Positions 1 through 13,950 are shown, counted from the stretch's first letter. The stretch: DNA of 64,000 nt from Sympetrum striolatum (GCA_947579665.1 OX388350.1:27995393-28059392); one strand, 5' to 3'. Numbers and translations are program-made. Notes: a model not told the origin generated them from the letters alone.

Positions 1-3000
1 ATGGAAAAGGCCTTTACCCACCCTTACGCTCGCCATTTTTGGTTTCCAAACGGCCGTTCGGTGCCAAGGAAGTTTAGCGCGGCGTCAATGCCAGCGTGTA
101 TTGATCTCGGGATGATGGTCGCATTTGAAAGATGCAGGCGAAAGGCAAGTGAGCGCTCATCCAGTTCGTAATCCCCTCTCCGTATTCCCCCACCCCTTCC
201 TCTGCTCTCCGTGCCAAGGCCATTGGAGATACGAGCTGCACCCAGGGATCAGCTGTGCGCCTCTGGGGGAGGGGGGAATGTTTTACACGGACGCGTATCT
301 TTTTTAAAGGGGAAGAGGCGAGAGTGGAAGGGTGGGAGAGATAGGGGAGAGGGAAATAGGGGAGGGGGATATATTTGAGGGCGATATAAATGGAAAGTGC
401 GTAATGAGCATAGATAACGAGCGGTTTCCTGCGGTCGTCTTCGAGTCCGTCGCTCCCCTCGACCCGCGCGCCATCTTGCGGCCGACGGCCGATGCACTTC
501 ATTTGTTTTGGCGGAAGGAATTCGGCTGTTTGTTTCGCTTTTTTTTCCGCTCGCCGCGGAATTTTTTCGGGTGGCCAGAACCCGTTCCGCGGAGTTTATT
601 TTGGCAAAAAGTCCGTTCCGCTACGTTGCGTATTCAAAGGGGAGTGATGAAAGTTTTGCGTGTTTCCGAGGTGGGGATCGATGGTTTGAATCGCGTTGCA
701 GCGCTGAGGGGCCGGGTTCGATCAGCGGTGGGATTATACCCTATGCTAGGATCCCCTAGTCGCGTAGTTAGAAAGCAGGAGTGTCTGGGATTATTTTGTC
801 TTTCCGTTAATTTTGAGATCATGGTCCAGAATAAGCAAGTAATGGGTCTCTATGATTCTCTAAAGAATGTTAAATTAAAAACAGAAATTAAATGTTTAAT
901 GCTAAATTTCTTAGAAGATATATTTATAATGTCAATTCATCTATTGCCTCGAATTCATTGAGAATAAGGGATAGCTACCTAAGAAGAAAATACCAAACCT
1001 CCGCTATAAACCGGAAATGCAATGGCTTCTTAAGAATACTACAGTTACTTTTAATATTCCTTTATAATTCTTTTGTAGCTGTTTGTTCAAATATTCGTTT
1101 GTAGTAATATGCTATATCGTAAATTTACATAACATTCACTTTAGGCATAAAATATATCTTTGGCTTGATTTTTTTAGACTGTTGACTTTGAACATTTAAC
1201 ATTTCATAACTCTTAATTTTACCATTTCATGATGATTCGATAAATTGGAGTTTGATATATATATCCATTGCGTCTACTATTTTTGGTTTTCAATAAACCA
1301 TTCAAAAATAAATAATAATAATAAAATAAATTATTCAAATATTGAATTAATAGTTATATAGGAACTTTTATTACGCATGTTTATCTAGTTTATAATCCTC
1401 AAAGTTAAATTATAAAAATTTCTTAAGGAAGACTAAGAGAATAGGGAGATAATGGGAATCCACTGTTATGGACACTTTTTAAATGTAAGTTTATCTCACT
1501 GTCATAGATTCGGGTGTTTTGTCCCAACTTTGTGATGTAAAGAAAGGAGTTCAAGCTAAAGCGGCTCCTTTAGCCTTCGCCTTAGCCTTTAATTATCATT
1601 GCCCAGTCTATAAGTGCAATATCAGATGATGTCTTCCTTTTCCCCAAGGTATGGGTCATCTCGTCGATATCCCCACTGTGGTCAAGAAACTCTCATTTCT
1701 TTGCCAATTGTCAACAGAGGGGCTTGTTTTATAACTTGAAGGTTTTCCCCTCGGTCGAGAGGGAATCCCTGTAGGTGCGCTCTTGTCCAGTCGGTCCTCG
1801 TCCCTCCCCGTCTCTGCAAATATTTACGATCAAACCCAAAGAGCCGCTCGCAATATATGTACTCTGCTAAGTATGGCTCCTGCGCTCCTTTATTTAAGAT
1901 ACCGAACAATTTTCGGTTGGGATGAACTCCTATTTCTGGGAATCAGAGATGTTTTCTACGATTTAGCGAGGTTCTGCCATATGGCTGGTGACAACTTGAA
2001 AGAAACCGTTGAGAGATTGATGGAAGGCATACCAAACATTACAACGACGAATATCCTCGAAGGATTTTCATTTTTTATGTTTCCAGTGGAAATCTGGTTC
2101 TTTAGCTGGGGAGTATGTTGTTCAATTGCTATCATAACAAAATTTTCTCACCGATAACTCATTAGGTCAAGATAAATGTCTAAGAAGATCTATTTATTTT
2201 TGTATAAGGCTACTTAAACTTCTATGGCTGAACCTCCATGAAGTTTTGAATGTAATAGTATGTTTCCTGAAATTTCTATGCGTTTGTGTATCTGCATTCA
2301 TTATATTATACGGATAGTATTGGTTGTATTTTTCTTTACCTTAGTCTTGTAGAGTAAAAGAAGGAAAGAAAAGTTTGAAGACTTTTTATCTCGCAGCTGC
2401 TTATTTGTGAAGTTTTTTCTATAAATGTTCTTCTGAAGAGCTCTGAGTAGCAATGGTGGGATACCTTTTAACATCGAAGTTATGATCGCCATACTGGGAA
2501 TAGAAATCACCAAACATTAATAAATGAGTTAATTGTTAACAGGCTAATTTCTCTGAATTATAATATAAGGTATTATAGAAATTAATTAGTTAAGGGCCAT
2601 TCATTGTTAATGTTACGTATTATACATTTTGAGTCCGAATACAAATGAGAATTACAGATGTGAATTTTTTTCATCATAGTTTACACTAACGATATCTATG
2701 TCGAGTCTGATAGACTACCTTACCGATTGAATAAGTTCGTTAAATCACCTACGTTAAGGTGCGAGTTAGTATTATTTCGAAATATCTCGCGAATCGACGG
2801 GTATGTTTGAGGCCATCGGTTGACAGGGGCGGAGGAAGATGCCTGTTCTTTGGTACGGAGAATGTTTCGACTTGTGCATGTGAGTGTATGCATGTGTGCG
2901 TTTTGTGTGCATGGTTGGACGGAGGCGCCCGTTCTTCACGAGGATGAGTAACGAGTACGTGACTTCGTGACGCTTTCGACGTCTCTTTTTATGTTCCGCT

Positions 3001-6000
3001 AAAAATGTTTTCGATTTCAGCGGTCGTTGGCGGTCTCACGGAAACATCAGATACCTCCTCAGGTGACACAGCATTCCCCACTGTAAAAACTAATCCAAAT
3101 GTTTGAATTGTGTGTTTGAATGTCGTTCATTTTGTTTTCGCTGAAGAGCACATGTTTTGGCGTGTTTCAGGCACTCTATCGAGAAATTTATTCAAATATA
3201 GTTTAGATAGCCATTTGTTGGTTATTCGCGATGAGCGATTTAAGAATATATAAGAACTCGAATATTTTATCGTTTTTCAAATTATTTTTGTTTATTTTCA
3301 TAGATTTAGATTGCCGTGCGTTTAAAACGATTTTTTCTTGAATTATCTATAAAATAAGTAAGAACATCATACAGTTCCCTATGCATTAGGACGAATCCCT
3401 ATAAAAATTGCTATTTAATTACTGCTTGCTTTTGTTAGTTCTGGTTTCATTATATATTTTTAATTTGGCTATGGCCATTGGTGCGTAAGCTGTTTCCTAA
3501 GTATATAGAATTAAAATATATCAACTAATTGACAAATTTCTAATACTCTCTAAATTATTCTTATCTAATTAATTTTAAATTAATTAAAAAATTCTTTAAA
3601 AAAGTATAAATACATTCTTGTTATCTTGTTATTAACTACAATATCAATGCAGTCTCCTTAGATTTGATTTTTAATTTATAAAAATTTCACTTATCTCGCC
3701 TAAGTTAGTGACGAAGCTGTATTTGTAAGCTTTTTGAAGTTAATGATGAAGTGATGAATATATTGCTAGATAATACTTTGCGTTATTTTCGCGAAATTTT
3801 AATAATTCGCAGATTTCTTGTTTCGAAAATATTCCGTATTTCACAGGGAAGGTAATTTTAACTAGAAAAGATCAATTATTTATTTAAATTATATTTGGTA
3901 AAACTGAACATGACCATGATGTATGATACCTCATGTCTGAGACTAATTACTGTCATCATTATTATTTATCCGCTACGCTCATATTTAGAGGATAAACTAA
4001 AACCGAAATGACAAGAATAACTGAATACTTAAATAGAGGCATTAACAGTTAGCTTTGTCCGGTCCTTTTTGAAGGAAAGGGTCGCTTTTGAGGGAAAAAA
4101 TTGGCAAACGAGTACCTGGGGACCCTTGGGCGCACATTTTTTCCAGGAAGGTGTACTTTTCAGAGCGGCTAGGAAAGTAATCGTGGAGAAAGCGGTGGAG
4201 CGACCGTCCGATCGATTCCTTTGTGCCGCAGCCCCTCCCGGTCTTTGTTCCCTTGCTTTCCCATTCATTCGCTCACTCTTTTTACTACGCTTCTAAAGTC
4301 TATCCGAACGTTAAAACTGCCTTCTTAAGAAAGTAAGTCCTTGTTTTCGTGTTTGCCTGCATTCGTGTGCATAGAACGAGATATTTATTTATCCCGAGAG
4401 GCTGAAATTGTCCACGCCGCTCGAACAGCTTCTTTCTATAAACTGATGGAGAGATAACAAGGAAATTGTTCGATATTGGTTGTTTGTCTTATTTTAAATT
4501 TCATGCTCTAAGATCCGCTTTGTATTCGCTACTTTCGGACAACTTCAGTTTTCTCGTGTGGTAGTGAAATGACTAGTTTTTTAGGTAAACATGATGAAAC
4601 GTTTTCTTTTCTTGGTTCTTAGCGTTGGGAAGCAGCGCTCGGTTACCCGCTATCAGAGATGCAATGGTTAAACAGTATGGTTAAACTTGGACCATGTTTT
4701 GTAGGCTTTCCAGTTGGAGAAAGTTTTGATTAGAATTAACTGTAGGGATGACCGTTGATGTTAGTTCGCTCATATTTCGTTCAAAATGTTTGTTGGTGAA
4801 CTGAATTTTGGTTCGCATGTATCTTGAGGTGTAGGAACTGGGTATAGGAAATCATTAAATATTTACAAGAAAAAAAAATGTACTTTGATGATTGAGTATT
4901 TTAATTTTGAAATTTAATACATTTCAGTCGGGCTAATGTTGTTGGAACCAACATTTAAAACCGGTTGAGTTTCTGAGCAAGTTTTTAAATGTTAGGATTA
5001 CCATCAGAAAAGGTAGTATGTCTGTTACCAGCCATTTTATTGAGGTAAGCGAACGTTACTTCGGTACTGACTGTCCTCAGCAACCTTTATTTAGCCCTCA
5101 AACGTAGATAAATATTTACTTAGAACTTCTTGCAAATGCTCCCTGGAAAGTTACTAAAAATTCTCCTAGTCTCTGAAAAGGTTGTTGAGAATTTAAGGTA
5201 TAAATAATTCGTAATTGTGAATATTTTCATTTCTATATAAATCAACTGGATACTGTCAAGTAGAGGAAAGAGTCCAATCTATTTCCATAAGTGCGTAATC
5301 CTTATAGCTGATTGGTATTTAACTATATCGGGGAATACACATTCTAATGAATTGTTTGTTGGTCAGATTTCACTGAAAAAGATAGATCATTGAAATTACA
5401 GTATGGTCGTGTCAAAAGAAGTAACTACGATGTTGCTGAAATGATACCAATGCCGAGAAATACTCTACCGAAAAATGTACGTTGAAAGGTTTTACTTGGG
5501 TAAAATTCTAGAATATTTAAATTTTATTTTCAAAGCCTAGAAGTACAGAATCACGTAACTCACGCTTCGACGCGGATCACAGAATTTATTAAAATCGAAT
5601 ATTCGCCTCACTTATGCAAAAGACGGGGAAGTTCATGCATGGGGCGAATTTGGGAGCAAGGGCCCCTGTCCCTTGTGCCCTGGGCCATAATTTTCGGCAC
5701 CACTACTCCACTGGGCCCCCGGCGACGGCCATGTTTGGCGTAGCCTCCAATGTTTACTTCTCCATCACGAATGTCTCCCGTACTTTGGTCGGCGCCTGCG
5801 CTCTCGCTTAGCGCATTGAGACACGACTGATAAACGACCGCTTCCAACCGCTTTTTATTGCTTAGGAGCATTCGGCATTTATACTACACGTCCCGCATTA
5901 TTCAGTCGCGTCCGACTACGTCCGAGGAGTTAACCCTCTCTTAAAAGTGGAATATGAGAAAGTTTGGAATATTGACGGCTCTACAGTAATTAAACAATGA

Positions 6001-8519
6001 GTGCTTTTCAGTGATAATCATCGTCTAAAGAAAATCTTAGCGGATTCTCTTACCAAAACGAGGAGTTATCGGGGAAATCCTTTAATATATTTGTCATAAA
6101 GGGGTTAGGTGCCCAGGTGAGGTAGCAATTCATTGCTTAAGAATTTTCCGGTGTAACGTCAGTATTTATTTTGTTTGTCAGAAGCCTGATAACAGTTTAT
6201 TCGTTGGTGCTTGATCTACATTACTGAAGTTTGTTGATGAATAAGCAGTCAAAATACAGACCATGGTGTGGAACAAGTGAATATTTATTCTATTTGAAAG
6301 ATAAGATTGCTTGGAATAATTTTCTGAATAGAGACTTGAAGAAGATAAACTGCTATTTGCGTTCTGGAAAGTTGTAGGCACGTTAGCAAATTTATCGACC
6401 TAAGAATCAATAATAGGGAGTTATCTAGCCGTAGAAATACACAAAAGAACAGAAAGGTTATCTGACTTACTCCATAACTAGTTCATGAGAAGGAAAATGA
6501 AAATCTTTTTATATTAATGAAAACAGTATATTATAATAAGTACCATCTCTATACCACCATATTGATATTCAGTAAAGTTGTTTTGTTCTGTAAGACTGTA
6601 AATGAATAGGATCTATAAAATGAGGAATTTATTGGTTTCTCGTACGTTTTAAAGTCCGATAAACATCCTAGATAGAATATTTCGGTGTTTAAAAGTCGAT
6701 CATTTCGTTTCGACCCATCTTTTTCTCGTGTTTTTAGGCCGTTTAATCTGTGACCATAATTTCGGGCTAATCTTCGTTATTTCCAAATTGCGTAGGCCTT
6801 AATTTTCCCTAACAGATGCTTCCACTGGAATGATTGCGTGCCGAGGCGTAGTGCGTGAGATAGGTCGTCGTCGCCGAGATGGGCCGAGAGATGCGTTGTA
6901 ACTGCGAATCGCGATAAAGAATTGCATCAAAATTTGAAGATTGCCCTCGCGATAGGTGGCCTTTTTCCGAGGCGCGTGGTAAACAAATGAAGCGAGATAA
7001 GCAAATGACGCGAGTATCGACCACTGGTTCTTATCTGCCAGTCCGCAGGCTCTCTTCGGCTACACACCGCCAACGCTCTTCGCTGCGGTTTCGTGGATTT
7101 TCGGAGCATTTAATCTCCTCACGAAACTTTAAATCTTCCGAGGGCGCCGCAGCGGTTTTCACGCATGCGCACAAGTTGTGGGCAAGTTTCTGTTTCGAAG
7201 TTTTACCGGTTTCGGAATGGTGCATTGTCATTGTTTGATCTTTATCTGCAGCCCGAAAAGGTCGCATTTTGATACAATTTTCGACTTTTGTTAAGGAAAG
7301 AATTTGTGAAGAACTTGTCTGCAAAACTGACTAACGATAAACTAATTAGTTCAAATAAAATAAGTATTTTAAGTTTACGCTAGAATTATTCTGCCTTGCT
7401 AAAAGAAGTCTCGGATACAATTCAAGTATGAGCCCATGGTTAAAGTGATCCATGCTGTCGAAACACTTAACAATAATACTACTATTGTACTAGATCGATT
7501 CCGATATATATTGTCTGCAATAGCTAATATTCAGGTATGAGATTATATATGGCATCCTGATGATAACTATATTTGTCAAAATCGGTCGTTTTAAACATAT
7601 GTAGAGTGATTTTTGCATTGTTATTTTATTTTATCTGTCATGGAAATTTACACAGAGTTGGAACCATCCCCCAACCATAGACAACGACACGGGTTTATAC
7701 GAAGGAAGTGGTTTTTAGAACTTGAATAAATTAATCTGTGGATCTTCTTATATAGTCCTGAATTCGCTACTATATGGATTAATCTTGTCCTTTCTGTGGT
7801 GAATTATCAATGCTTTGTTGTATTTACGGAGAATATGATTGACTACATACTTTCAGTGAGTGTTGATGGTAAGAAATTTTTAAAATAATTGTTTTCTCTT
7901 ATCTTCGATGCTGCTCTAGAGACCTATGGAGAAATCTCCCACTGTGCATCTACCCTTCCTGCATATTCTATTTTTTGCTCCTTCGCTAATTATTCAGAAG
8001 CATTCGTTACAAATGCCATCTTATTCGTTTTTACACCTCTTTTTATCTTTTGTGCTTAAATATTCCTTCGCTACTCATTGGTTGCATTTTGAACGTCTCA
8101 CTAAATTGGTGATTGGTAGGGAACGAGAGAGCAAAATGATCCTGGCAGTAAGCCGTAAAACAGTACAATAAGAGAGATCGTGTATTCTGACGGCCATAAG
8201 GGACGGTAATGGCAAATCCAATAATTGATGGGGTGCACACACACTGCCACTTAGGCGTCTGCTTAATTATTGGGTGGAATGCGGGCAGATGATGAAGGGC
8301 ATTATTCTTGAATGGTCCTTTTATGGCCGATGCATGCTGGGCCACACAGCGAAAACAGGTTTTGCTCTTATCTCAATCCTCGTGAAAGTATACAATAAGA
8401 GTGCTATTTTGTGTATACCCTCATCTGGTGTAGTTTCTGTATCTATTGGAGATTGGATTCCGCGATCAAAATATGTTATGGTTCCCGTGGAATATCGAGC
8501 AGATTTTAGAGTAGCAATA
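1..8519. other. Non-coding upstream region, left part
   Basis: No protein gene can be supported. GC-rich blocks occur at 1-760 (with a purine-rich run 305-375), 4030-4310, 5610-5960 and 6810-7260; the rest is AT-rich. Open frames in the GC-rich blocks run on both strands at once and show no known domain. GGGTTCGATC near 714 is an isolated B-box-like word. Confidence 0.6.
6810..7260. promoter_or_regulatory. CpG-rich block with NRF-1/Ewg-like site
   Basis: A GC-rich block inside AT-rich DNA. CACGCATGCGCAC at about 7160 matches the palindromic NRF-1 motif (bound by Ewg in flies), usual in promoters. No attached gene can be identified. Overlapping open frames on both strands here look like a by-product of base composition. 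Confidence 0.25.
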
Positions 8520-8720
8520 ACCTTGGTAGTTGAATGGTTATCAAAGCAACGCTAGGGTCCCGGGTTCGAGTCCCGGCTAATCGGGCTTTCCTGGTCATGA
8601 AATGGTTTTGATATGGTTAACGTTAATGTCCCTCCTGTAGTTTTCCAGTACATGGATGTTCGTCGGGATATTTTGAAATAGATGAAAATAATATAAATAA
8701 ATGAAATATAACATAATACA
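8520..8720 (+). repeat. tRNA-derived SINE
   Basis: GGTAGTTGAATGGTTATC (A-box-like), then AAGCAACGCTAGGGTCCC and the B box GGTTCGAGTCCC with a perfect 5-bp T stem (CCGGG/CCCGG). The match is too weak in the acceptor and anticodon arms for a functional tRNA. The head is followed by unrelated sequence and an A/T-rich tail with AATAA-type repeats near 8685-8715, the layout of a SINE. Confidence 0.7.
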
Positions 8721-8780
8721 ATATTATCGACCGGAGAAAACTTCTGCTTGGAAATGGAATCTATCGTTTTGGGTCGGAGT

Positions 8781-8965
8781 TCGTGGAAAGCATTATAAAG
8801 AAGTAAAGAATAACTTGGTAATTTCCACAATAATTCTACAGCATATATGCATAGTTGGTGCGCATATATCTTGAGAATAATCACGTTATTCTTTACTCCA
8901 GTATGAAATAGGAATAGGCGTAACTTTGTGGAAAGCTATGATGAAGGAAGAACACTGTAATTATT
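8781..8965. repeat. Two diverged direct copies of the GTGGAAAGC repeat family
   Basis: CGTGGAAAGCATTATAAAGA (about 8781) and TGTGGAAAGCTATGATGAAG (about 8921) start two similar 40-50 bp stretches, each followed by AGAATAACTTGGTAATT-like sequence. The - strand of 13905-13950 carries a third copy (TTTGTGGAAAGCCATATAAG). They lie downstream of the SINE and may be part of a composite repeat. Confidence 0.5.
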
Positions 8966-9019
8966 TTTCACTCCTTCAATTCTCTCAATATGTATCTTCG
9001 CAATTATTTTGTTCTGCTG

Positions 9020-10650
9020 TGTTAGATTCCTCCTCGCGGTACTCGAGTAGCCATGGGAGATAGGGCACCCGTGTGAAAAGGAATCGCGCTAAGCGAAGCG
9101 GCATGGAGAGAGCATTACCCACATCCACCGTAATGCCCGCGCCCGTTTTTTCTCGCACCGGTAGTCCCCGAGGGGATGAAAAGTGGGCCGGATGAATATT
9201 AGCGATGGAAAGGGACGTGAGTTTGATGGGGGAGAAGAATTCCGAGAAAAATGAAGCTGGAGGAAGAAAAGGGGGGTGGGAGAAAAGAGTATTCGAAACT
9301 CCCCTTCTTTGTACAGCTAGAGGGGAGGAGCTCTCCCCTGTCCTCCGCCCAACGGTTTTCTCCCCTCGATGCCACATGCGCTGTCAAAGTCCTTTTCGAC
9401 CCCATTTTCCCCGAAAAAGCCCACACCTCCCTTTCACTCCGACCCCCCTTCCATACATCCCGTAATACCATTTGCCGCCTTCCACCGCTCCCCCACCGAA
9501 CCTCGGCCAACTATTCTCTCTCGGAATAGAACCAGTTTCGCATGGGTGGTTAAAATGGCGATTGTCGTGGGGAAAAGAAAGATGGCGTAGTCGAGGGAAC
9601 GGTTTAGATTCGCGGCGAGAGCTGTGGAGGATCATGGGAGTCGAAGTAGGCCATGGCACTGCCTTTCCCATCGGGTTTGACGATCTTCGAGCCCCGAGTT
9701 TCTCCTTCAGATCTTTTCCGACTCTTCTCTGGAAGTTATTAAACCCGCCTCTCCGCGTCCATAACTTTTGTTATAGCTTGAAAGTTTATTGCCGTTCGTT
9801 TCCTCCGCGCGTCACCTTCCATTGCAGACGCAGCCGACATCTATCGGCCGTTCCCCGAAACGACGCCCGAGCGAGCGGCGTCAGCCAATAGGGAGGAGTC
9901 TGGTGGTATCGCTGGCTGTCTCAAGATGGCGGTCCGAAACCAACCACTTTCCGAATCTCTCGCCGTCGCGTTATTCTCCCCTCCCCTCGGCCGAAGACCT
10001 TTTTTTCCCCCTTTTCACGTCGGGTTCTCTCTCTGCCGTCCCTCCTCTTCGGCGTCAAAGCCGCAGGCAGGTTTTTCTTCGCTGGGCATGTCCTCCTTCC
10101 AGCGGCGGATCCCCTTTCCGAGGTTGCCAGATGGGACGCGGCGTTGCCTAGGCGACGGAGATAGGTCGGCGAGGTTGTGGGGGAAGAGGGTGAGAGAAAG
10201 GGAAGCTTTCCAGCGGTGGGCGTACACTACAAGTCCCTCGCACGCATACGAATAACGTGGAAAGGGAAGGATTGGGGTGGGTGGGGGAATGCTTCATATT
10301 TCATGAGGGGTGGGATCATTACGAGAGAGAGGTCATGGGATTGCGCGATGTAAATTCTTTTTGTTGGCTCGAGAGGAGGGTGATTATGGATATAAGGTCT
10401 TTGGAGTGGCGGAGGGAGCGGTTGTGAGCAGATTGCCTCCCCCACCCCCGGCGCCTCCGCTAGACTTGCCGATGCCCATCGGCTGAGCGGTAAATAAAGA
10501 TACGGCCTCTAGATAAGGGCCCTGCATACTCTCGGTCCACGTGATGGATATGATTAGGAGAGCATTTTTTCCGAAGGAGGTGGGACCAACCAGAGGCTTT
10601 GCTTCTTCCCAAAGACGCTCGGGAAGTTGGCCCTCCGGAGAATCTTATCT
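9020..10650. promoter_or_regulatory. CpG-rich island with CCAAT box and YY1/Pho-like sites
   Basis: About 1.6 kb is markedly richer in GC and CpG than its surroundings. It contains AAAATGGCG (about 9553), AAGATGGCG (9579) and CAAGATGGCGG (9922), matching the YY1/Pho core ATGGC, plus AGCCAATAGGG (9883, CCAAT box) and a GAGAGAGAGG stretch (about 10323). This mix fits a promoter or a Polycomb response element. It lies 11 kb upstream of the polyhomeotic start and could hold its 5' non-coding exon, but no splice link can be shown from sequence. Confidence 0.35.
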
Positions 10651-13600
10651 CGTGCGCAATTTTCCCCTTGTTTCCGAAGTATAATTACGGGAATGTATCG
10701 TATCTGGGTTTCTTAACTGAGGATTTTGATAGAGCATTACTAATGCGGAGTTTTGCTTGAAATTTACGACCTTTCCTTGTTTCGAGGACAAGAAAAGTAA
10801 TGAAATCAAGTTCCGAGCAGGATTTGGTCCCACAATGCTGCTATCGGCTGGTGTACCGCGACATGTTTGTATGCCGCTAGTTAACTTTTGGTATGTCCTG
10901 TAGTTTATGATCTGTATTATATTTCTCTGGAAATCCTTCAAACATTAGCTACTTATTTACTAATTTACTTACACTAGCTACAAAGATCTTGAGAGTGAAT
11001 GAGCATTACTGGGCAAGATGAATGAGATATTTTTGTTTCCTCAGTGAGTCTGATTCCTTCTGGTAAAATTAGTCATTGTTAATATTGGTTTAATTTATAA
11101 AACTTTTCGTACAATTCGTAATACAGAACCATCAACTAGATTTAAAGTGCAATCCCCAAGAATAAACAGAAGTTAAATGTAGTGACATGACTTGGACTCG
11201 AACTCATGTTCACTTCTGTCAATCCTTGAGTTTTTTTCGGGACCATAGCAATAAATGCAAAGAAACTTCTTTTCTTTCATCCTCTAAATGTTCTTCTTCA
11301 GAATTTTTCTTTGTATGAATCAAAAATGTGCTTCTATATTTGTTGTTGTCATATTCACACCAGTATATGCGAGCCACAATTAGATCAAATATATGGTGCG
11401 TGCCACGAAGGTTGGTTGAGAAGACAGGTAGAAGAAAAATTGGTTTAGGAGATATGACATAATATATTTCACAACGCCTTCTGAAGGAAAATAACGTCCT
11501 GGTGAAGTCCGAGCAGAAATGTATTTATGTTTTTCAATCCTCTTCTCTCAAAGTCATAAAACAGGAGAATTTATTGTTCAGCATGAGTCTGCGTGGATTA
11601 TTTTCACATCGTCGGTTCTTTGGCCATTCAGAAAGAATTTATCATCTCGAATCCGCAGATAATAGCCTCGTCCATCTGCATCTAGGACAGTTTTCACAGA
11701 AATGATTAATATCCCTCGTCGGACAATGAATAGAAAGCTAGGCAACATAGGTGGCAACCACGTGATGGATGGCTTCTTGTATCTACGCACGACGTATAAT
11801 TACGTCCGCGGGAAGATTGAGGTTGCGAGCGAAAAATTTCCCAAGGGGCGCTAATAACGACTTGCGACCGATTGCGCTAATTTCCATGGCGGTGGTAATC
11901 GAAAGAAGGCGGTTCTCGCGCGAATTTTTATCTCAGACTCGTGCAAAAGTAAGCAGCCGTCCGTTATTACGGGTATTATGCAGATGTGCATGAAAGTGGG
12001 ATTCGTCAAGGGAGGGGATCATCGACCTCGAATATCCTGCTGGTAATTTGTCTCGAAGCTAACTTTGAGATATGGTTCTGCGGCTTTTAAGGCTTTAAAT
12101 AAGCCTAAATGGTATTCCGAGCGTTAAGACACGTGGTGTCTGCAATTTAACCACGAGGTTGATTCTTTTTGCGCGTTTTAGAGGCGGGCATGAATTATTT
12201 AGTTGGTCCCTTAGAGGAAAATAATTCAAAACTCAAGAAAACAGTTTTTCCTATCTCGTACGCTTTCCGTGGGCGTGTAGGTGCTTTGCTGAGTTACATA
12301 GTCTATATCACCTAGAGTTTATTTATTAATTTTTCAAAGATTCACCTACAGTTTTGACGCTATTTTATAGTGAATACAAGCAACAAACAAAGAATATAAC
12401 AAATATAGAAATAAATATACATGATTGTACAAAATAAAGATAGAAGAATGATAAATAAAATAAATATACTTATAGCAAATACAAAGTTTGAGTGGATGTA
12501 GGAACTTGTTGAATCACTTTGTTTCTTTTATGCCTTTTAATTGGTTGTCCAATGGTTGGTATATATAAAATTACATGAAAAATTCATAGATTGATGCATA
12601 CATAAATTTGGATCTAATTTTCTTACCTTCCGAACATTTCGTGAATTAATGTTTTCCCATCAAAATGAAATTCTGATGATATTGGGTACTCAGTCATCAT
12701 GTGTTGGATAAAAAGTCTGGGAAAGTTTTCCCCGTAATTGGAAATGCTATTAGCGGATTTTGAATCTCGAAGGTAAAGATATTACCTAATGCATTTCTAG
12801 TGGTTTTGACGAATGAATTTATCGCTTCATTTTGGCTAGTAACTTGCGATGTAACACTCTATACATATCTCAAGTCATCAACTTCATTGGTGTTTCGTTC
12901 TCTTGGTCCCAATACATGAGGAATGTTACAATCGCAGGGTCTTTCCACTTCCGCTGGTGAAGGGTGACAAAGTTATTCTTCCAAAGCATCGCTTGCATCG
13001 CCTCGAGATGCTACCACATCAAAGCGAGCTGAAAACGCGTGTCTTGACACGCGCACGCATCGAACGAAGCAGGAGGGACGCCGGGGAAGGCCGGCCTTTG
13101 TTGAGGGCTGTGTGGGCTCCACGCGCTCTCACGTAGGATGCCATCGGAAGCCGAGACAATGGGGAAACCAGTGTGGCTAATCATCTTCGTATCTCCTAGA
13201 TTAGTAACGGGTGGCATTTCTTGCTTCTTATCTTCCCCTTTCAGCTGACGCGAAGTCTCAGAAATGTTAATGGGAGTTTTGTTTATTCTCAGATTGCGAG
13301 AAACGAAAGGTCAGCGAAAACTGAAATCTTAGCTACTGTCGTATTTTGAAGTGTGCTAAATGTCAGTCTCGTAAGGAAACTCAGCAAATGACAAATCCAG
13401 AAGTTTTTGTTCGATTTATCAGTCGTGATACTTGCTTTTGTATGCATTTGGAAGTGATTCTTTGAATTCTGTTATGATTCAACAATAGCAAATTTGGCGC
13501 ACGGAACACAAATTCCTCAATAAAAGAAAATTAATCGCAAGAACGAGTTTTTGTTTTATTATCTCTCCATGTCGTTTTTGTTGTAAGCCTTGCGCAATTT

Positions 13601-13821
13601 CTGACCGAAATGTGTGAACATATTCCATTCGCATGAAATCAAGTTCTGTCGGAGGATTTTGTTAATTTAACTTCCTTTTAATATCTAAGGAGTTTAAAGG
13701 TAGATACGTATCGATAATGTAACCTCAAGTTGGCAGCCGAGATCTAAAATCAATGTAAAATTACGAACTTTCTAAAGAATATTGGAAGTAATACTTGGGG
13801 TGATAACATTCAGTTATTATT

Positions 13822-13950
13822 GAAGTAATGAAGAAAAACTTAGTAATTTTCCGCACGATTTTTTATAATAAAATATTTGAATAGTAAAAAGTCGTGAGTA
13901 GAATTACTAAGTTTTTTCTTAATTACTTATATGGCTTTCCACAAAGGAGC
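13822..13950. repeat. Fold-back element with arms of about 43 bp
   Basis: The left arm, 13822-13864, starts AAGTAATGAAGAAAAACTTA. The right arm, 13885-13929, is its near-complement (reverse complement starts TAAGTAATTAAGAAAAAACT), with a loop of about 20 nt. It is followed by TGGCTTTCCACAAAGGAGCG, a piece shared with the repeats at 8781-8830 and 8921-8965, so it belongs to a small dispersed family. Confidence 0.7.

Noticed and set aside
332..961. Open frame of 209 codons on + strand
   Set aside because: The longest frame of the left region, but it lies partly in a CpG-rich block where several frames on both strands are open, runs on into AT-rich DNA with no domain, and has no recognisable similarity.
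1783..2157. Open frame of 124 codons on + strand (and a - strand frame overlapping its start)
   Set aside because: No known motif, no splice context, not long enough to exclude chance; could be a decayed transposon piece.
8529..8590. Functional tRNA gene
   Set aside because: The T arm is perfect but the acceptor and anticodon arms do not fold; the downstream tail marks it as a SINE.
9199..10255. Many overlapping open frames on both strands
   Set aside because: GC-rich, stop-poor composition explains them; peptides are low-complexity Pro/Ser/Arg without domain signature.
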